Made by a program: the position numbers and the translations under genes | In this document: positions 60,255 through 64,000 of the stretch, one piece after another | Position numbering within the stretch: the stretch's first letter is position 1 | Layout: every line of letters starts with the position of its first letter | Notes under the pieces: model-generated | The model's database searches: none | What the model was told of the DNA's origin: nothing | The model's input: only the letters and a program-made list of their open reading frames with translations | Assembly (NCBI RefSeq): GCF_000314895.2 | Contig: NZ_CM001773.1 | Location: 1,838,310 to 1,902,309, forward strand | Direction: 5' to 3' | Source of the DNA: Providencia sneebia DSM 19967 | GTDB taxonomy: Bacteria > Pseudomonadota > Gammaproteobacteria > Enterobacterales > Enterobacteriaceae | Length of the DNA stretch: 64,000 bases

Positions 60255-61237
60255 TTAAGCGAAATGGCGATTGTTGATAATTTTTAGTGAACGGCTATGC
60301 CCGTTAATTAGTAAGGTATTTGACGTACAACTATAGGCATCTTTTGAAATACCATTCATAAATACTGTTGGTGTGATTGCCGTTGCTGCAAACATAACAT
60401 CATCCGTGCTTACCATATTTTCTAGCATCAAAACTTCACCAATATCCACACCCATTTGCTGACAACGTGCTTCTTCTTGCTTCGCTAATAATCTATTTTG
60501 TGTATTATCACCTTTAGCTTGCACTCGAGAAACAAGTCGTGCTTGCATGTCACCACCAAGTGCACGCGCAATTGCAGCACTAATGATCCCTTCTGGAGCA
60601 CCTCCAGTTCCATACATCATATCAATGGAATGTTCAGGTAAAATAGCAAGTAAAGAGGCTAGAACATCGCCATCAGGAATAGTTATTACATTCGTACCAA
60701 AATTACGTAACGTTTGAATGATATGTTGATGGCGCGGTTTATCTAAGATAGCAATTGATAATTTAGATATTGGTTTATTTAAGACAGAAGAGAGGTTTTC
60801 GATGTTTTTTCTAAAGGAGCTGATAGGCTAACGGCACCTTTCGCAGCAGAGCTGACAACAAGTTTCTCCATATACATATCAGGGGCTTGCAATAAAGTAC
60901 CAGTAGGTGCAGCGGCTAAAACGGCAATGGCATTTTCTTCATTACATGCAACCATGCGGGTGCCATCAATTGGGTCAACTGCGATATCTAATTTATGCTG
61001 ACTTTTAGCATTGCCCACTTGCTCACCAATGTACAACATGGGGGCTTCATCAATTTCACCTTCACCAATAACTATTTTACCCTGAAAATCAATTTCATTG
61101 AGGCGGCTGCGCATTGCCTCAACAGCGGCTTGATCAGCAGCATTTTTATCCTGTTTTCCTACCCAATTATGTGCAGCTAAGGCCGCAACCTCAGTGACAG
61201 AAGCGATTGCATAAGCTAATTCATCGCTAATTTTCAT
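60255..61237 (-). pseudogene. glpX: Class II fructose-1,6-bisphosphatase (GlpX/YggF-like), one-base frameshift
   Basis: Class II FBPase hydrolyses fructose-1,6-bisphosphate in gluconeogenesis. The first part (61237-60779) carries KIVIGEGEIDEAPMLYIGEQ, the metal/phosphate motif DPIDGTRM and APDMYMEKLVVSSAAKGAV. After PLE the frame runs into a stop. The -1 frame continues NIENLSSVLNKPISKLSIAI, LDKPRHQ, IPDGDVLAS, MMYGTGGAPEGIISAAIARA to the end. The break is at an A6 run on the coding strand (60805-60810). One added A gives 327 residues and PLEKNIENL, which aligns without gaps with E. coli PLADNLRNV. It may be glpX or its paralogue yggF. Confidence 0.88.
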
Positions 61238-61329
61238 GTTGATTCCCTGATTGCAAAAAAGAAGTGAGGCTATGATACTTTTTTTGTGGGCATATTGGCA
61301 GGATAAATAATCAATAGTGAATTAAAACA

Positions 61330-61508
61330 GGCAGGCATTAGCCTGCCGCAGACTGCTGACAAACATATTATGTTTGGCGGCAAGTCATATAGGTTTTAAA
61401 AATAAGCAAGGAAAATCAATACATTGATTTTCGACTGATAACACAAAGCGGGAAAAACCACGCTTTTATCCCGCTTTGTCAACAACCACAGGCAGGCATT
61501 AGCCTGCC
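61330..61508. repeat. Cluster of five stem-loops with a duplicated GC-rich hairpin
   Basis: Within 180 bases lie five separate inverted repeats. GGCAGGCATTAGCCTGCC occurs twice (61330-61347 and 61491-61508), as part of an identical 22-base unit. Between them are CAAACATATTATGTTTG (61360-61376, flanked by a TGCCGC/GCGGCA pair), GAAAATCAATACATTGATTTTC in two arms (61411-61419 and 61424-61432), and ACAAAGCGGGA/TCCCGCTTTGT (61443-61453 and 61469-61479). The GC-rich hairpins contrast with the AT-rich surroundings. They sit between the glpX-like gene and the AEC transporter gene. Confidence 0.75.
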
Positions 61509-61518
61509 GTTATTTTGA

Positions 61519-62442
61519 CTACAGCATTTCGACGATGGCGATACCACCAATGATTGAGATGAGTGCAGCTAATGTACTGAGCAACACTGTTCCCGCCGAA
61601 TTATCGGTATAAGCTTGGTTACTAATTGCCAATGCAGGTACTGCGGTCGCAGTAGGGAGAACCCCGATGATAAAGGCTGATTTAAGCATATCGCCCTCTA
61701 ATCCTAATGCGATTCCCGTACCGAGAATTAATGCCGCCTGAACAAAGTTCTTGATGAACACGTTAAAAATAATTTCAACACTAAATTTTAATTTGATGCC
61801 TGAGAGCAATAATCCTAAAAAGAATAGCGCTACGCCCCCAGCGGTTTTACCTAATTCATTTACTGAATTTTGTAAAATTTCAGGTAATTTAACGCCAAAA
61901 ATAGCGAGTAAAGCACCTAAAATTGGTAAGAATACTAATGGTTGAGCAACTGCTTTACCGATTGATTTTAAAATACCATTGTTTTGTTGTCGGCCACTGA
62001 TCATTAATAAAGTGAATGGAATAATGATAATGGTGTAGATCAAATTACCTAGCACCATTGCGATTAAGCCAGATGTGCCAACTGTTGCTAGTAACACGGG
62101 TGGCCCGCAGTATGCCATATCTGGGAAAGAGACAGATAAAGCTTGCATTGCCGAGTCTTTCTTATTGTGATGGAAAAAGAACTTACCCGATAGAAAGCCA
62201 ATAATATAAGAAACAATTAAGCCGACAGCTAATGCCAGCAGATAATCAATATTGAGTAATACGGATGGTGGTGCCTGAGCCGCTGCGAGAAATAATGCAA
62301 ATGGCAAAGCAATTTTAACAACAAAGTCAGCGAAAGCCTGTGAATATTCGCGTTTGATAAAACCGTATTTACCTGACAACCAGCCAACAGCTAGACCTAA
62401 AACAATAGGTCCAAGTGCCGCCATTATTACATGTAATAGCAT
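61519..62442 (-). CDS. AEC-family transporter (malonate/auxin carrier type)
   Basis: A ten-helix permease of the auxin efflux carrier family, which in bacteria includes MdcF and YfdV and exports or imports organic anions. The 307-residue product has the typical two repeats of five helices: LGPIVLGLAVGWLSGKYGFI, FPDMAYCGPPVLLATVG and GVLPTATAVPALAISNQAY. ATG 62442 follows GAGGG. There is no malonate or oxalate gene beside it, so the substrate is unknown. Confidence 0.88.
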   Translation of the reverse strand: MLLHVIMAALGPIVLGLAVGWLSGKYGFIKREYSQAFADFVVKIALPFALFLAAAQAPPSVLLNIDYLLALAVGLIVSYIIGFLSGKFFFHHNKKDSAMQALSVSFPDMAYCGPPVLLATVGTSGLIAMVLGNLIYTIIIIPFTLLMISGRQQNNGILKSIGKAVAQPLVFLPILGALLAIFGVKLPEILQNSVNELGKTAGGVALFFLGLLLSGIKLKFSVEIIFNVFIKNFVQAALILGTGIALGLEGDMLKSAFIIGVLPTATAVPALAISNQAYTDNSAGTVLLSTLAALISIIGGIAIVEML

Positions 62443-63007
62443 AATATCCCTCTAAATATGGAAAGGTCGTACATTTATAGCAAAATAGTTATCCTAAATT
62501 GAAAGCACATTATTACTTTAAACAGAGTATTGACCAATTAAAATCATGACTTGCACTATTAGGCTCTACTATTTCATTCATTAAAGACTCTGCTTTGGAT
62601 CTAACATAATTTGATTATTTTAGAGATAAAATAAGCTGTTACTTCAATTAGAATTTCACTTATATAAATAACATAAATAGTTAGAAAAATATGGATGAAA
62701 TACATAATTTTTATAAAAATATAGATAACTAAAATTGAAAGTCATAATAATAAAGATGTAAACAGAATTATTGATTGATAAGAATAATCGAATATCATTA
62801 AATGACTTGTCATAATGAGACTTGTTTTTTTATTCTTAAACACATACTCTGGGTTTTTGTTGTTATCACTGTATATAATATGAGCATATTTATTTTGTAA
62901 TAAATTGCTGAATGTAGTTGGCAATAAAGCGAATGCTATTTACACTAAACGTCGGGTGGTATTGTCTTTCATATGCTGTGCCGTTTAATTGTTAGGGAAA
63001 TCTATTT
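62443..63007. other. AT-rich gap before the DUF2339 gene
   Basis: No convincing gene, terminator or repeat is visible in these 565 bases. It should hold the divergent promoters for the AEC transporter and the DUF2339 gene. Confidence 0.4.
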
Positions 63008-64000
63008 TTGGATATCTTGTTAGTTGTTGGATTTATCGTTGTTATTTTGCTAATAATTTCACCAATACTTGCGATAGTTGCAATAAACAGAGCAAGCCGT
63101 GTGGAGCGCCTTGTGTTGCAACAAAATCAGCGTATAACTTCATTGGAAACAGCATTAAATGCACAATTAACTGATATTGACCACCAAACAGAATTAATTC
63201 TTGCTAATAAAACCCCAGCTAAGCCTACAGATTCGCCTCACTCGTTATCTGAACCTGATATACCCACGCAGGTTACACCTCAGCCAGAGTCTTTAATTGC
63301 TGCTTCTCAAATACCTGAGTTATCCTCTGATATACAAGGGAGTTATCAAGAGAATAAGCTTAAGCAAACTCACCGCAATAATGCCGATCAATCCGATGGA
63401 TATTGGCCTATTTTTAGCCATTTCTTTAACTGGTTATGGAAAGGAAATCCATTGGCTAAAATAGGGATATTGCTGCTGTTTTTAGGTGTGGCTTACCTAC
63501 TAAAATTTAGTGTGCAAAATGATGTGCTATCACCTCAAGTCAGATTATTGATTAGCGCAATTGGTTGCTTGATATTATTGACGGTCGGCTGGTATTTACG
63601 TCAGAAAAAAGCCTTATTTGCACTGATATTACAAGGTGGGGCAATAGGGTGTTTATATATCACCATTTTTGCCGCATTTAAGCTATATGACATGTTGCCT
63701 TATAGCATGGCTTTTGTGGCAATGGCTTTGATTTGTGTAGCGAGCGTTATCTTAGCATTATTGCAAAGCGCAATTAGCTTAGCTATTTTAGCTTCTCTTG
63801 GTGGTTATTTAGCGCCTGTCTTATTATCTATGGGCGGTGGTAGCCATATCATTCTGTTTTCCTATTATTTAATGTTATCTATTGCTATTTTGATTATTAG
63901 TGTTTGGCAAACATGGAGACCATTAAATCTTGTTGGCATGGTGATGACATATTCTGTCGCTGTATTATGGGGATGGAATAATTACCAAGAAGAATACTAT
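63008..64000 (+). CDS. DUF2339-family membrane protein, cut by the window end
   Basis: The frame starts at TTG 63008 (AGGGA seven bases upstream) and stays open for 331 codons to the window edge. Residues 1-20 form a membrane helix (LLVVGFIVVILLIISPILAI), then comes a coiled-coil-like stretch and a proline-rich linker (about residues 70-130). From about residue 140 there are closely packed helices starting NWLWKGNPLAKIGILLLFLG with VAYLLKFSVQND, the recognisable DUF2339 start. Full members have more than 20 helices; the function is unknown. Confidence 0.82.
   Translation, partial: MDILLVVGFIVVILLIISPILAIVAINRASRVERLVLQQNQRITSLETALNAQLTDIDHQTELILANKTPAKPTDSPHSLSEPDIPTQVTPQPESLIAASQIPELSSDIQGSYQENKLKQTHRNNADQSDGYWPIFSHFFNWLWKGNPLAKIGILLLFLGVAYLLKFSVQNDVLSPQVRLLISAIGCLILLTVGWYLRQKKALFALILQGGAIGCLYITIFAAFKLYDMLPYSMAFVAMALICVASVILALLQSAISLAILASLGGYLAPVLLSMGGGSHIILFSYYLMLSIAILIISVWQTWRPLNLVGMVMTYSVAVLWGWNNYQEEYY

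Noticed and set aside
62742..62924. 60-codon minus-strand frame in the gap before the DUF2339 gene
   Set aside because: Short, no ribosome binding site, composition as expected from random AT-rich sequence.

Overview
This is an AT-rich stretch of a gammaproteobacterial chromosome, most likely from a low-GC member of Enterobacterales. All flagellar genes lie in one block in the order flhDC-motAB-flhBA-flgNMA-flgB..L-fliR..F-fliE-fliTSD-fliC-fliA, which is how I remember the Proteus/Morganellaceae type of layout (recalled, not searched). The proteins align readily with the E. coli proteins I know. I cannot name the species. I saw no rRNA, tRNA, CRISPR array or complete insertion sequence.

Region 1 (1-38289) is the flagellar regulon. 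It encodes the master regulator FlhDC, the stator MotAB, the export gate and ATPase complex (FlhA, FlhB, FliP, FliQ, FliR, FliO, FliH, FliI, FliJ), the MS ring and C ring, rod, hook, P and L rings, junction proteins, cap, a short flagellin, chaperones, the anti-sigma factor FlgM and sigma-28 (FliA). Five sites fit the sigma-28 consensus, upstream of motA (inside flhC), flgM, flgK, fliD and fliC. No chemotaxis gene occurs: motB is followed directly by flhB. flhE and fliZ are also missing, and a 73-residue membrane protein of unknown function sits where flhE would be expected. A non-flagellar insert between fliE and fliT holds two small orphan proteins, an XRE regulator paired with a DUF2975 membrane protein, a peptide deformylase, and repeated YACGATAAT half-sites.

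Region 2 (38290-46606) holds cutA, a DASS anion transporter, a small lipoprotein, an old-yellow-enzyme reductase, a CitMHS transporter, a fragment of a P-loop kinase and a PrpF-family isomerase.

Region 3 (46696-56251) is a complete anaerobic citrate fermentation locus. citCDEFXG-citT lies on the minus strand and the two-component system citAB diverges from it. Citrate enters through CitT, is cleaved by citrate lyase (CitDEF), and CitC, CitX and CitG mature the enzyme.

Region 4 (56398-64000) holds a secreted Sel1-repeat protein, a 1.2 kb gap with an orphan terminator and a possible 33-residue membrane peptide, the peptide transporter dtpA, a frameshifted class II fructose-1,6-bisphosphatase, a cluster of stem-loops, an AEC-family transporter, and the start of a DUF2339 membrane protein cut by the window edge.

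Three genes (flhB, fliK and the glpX-like gene) are each broken by what looks like one missing base, and adding one base restores the normal family length each time. This may be a sequencing artefact in homopolymers, real decay, or slippage-dependent expression. It is the most testable oddity in the window.
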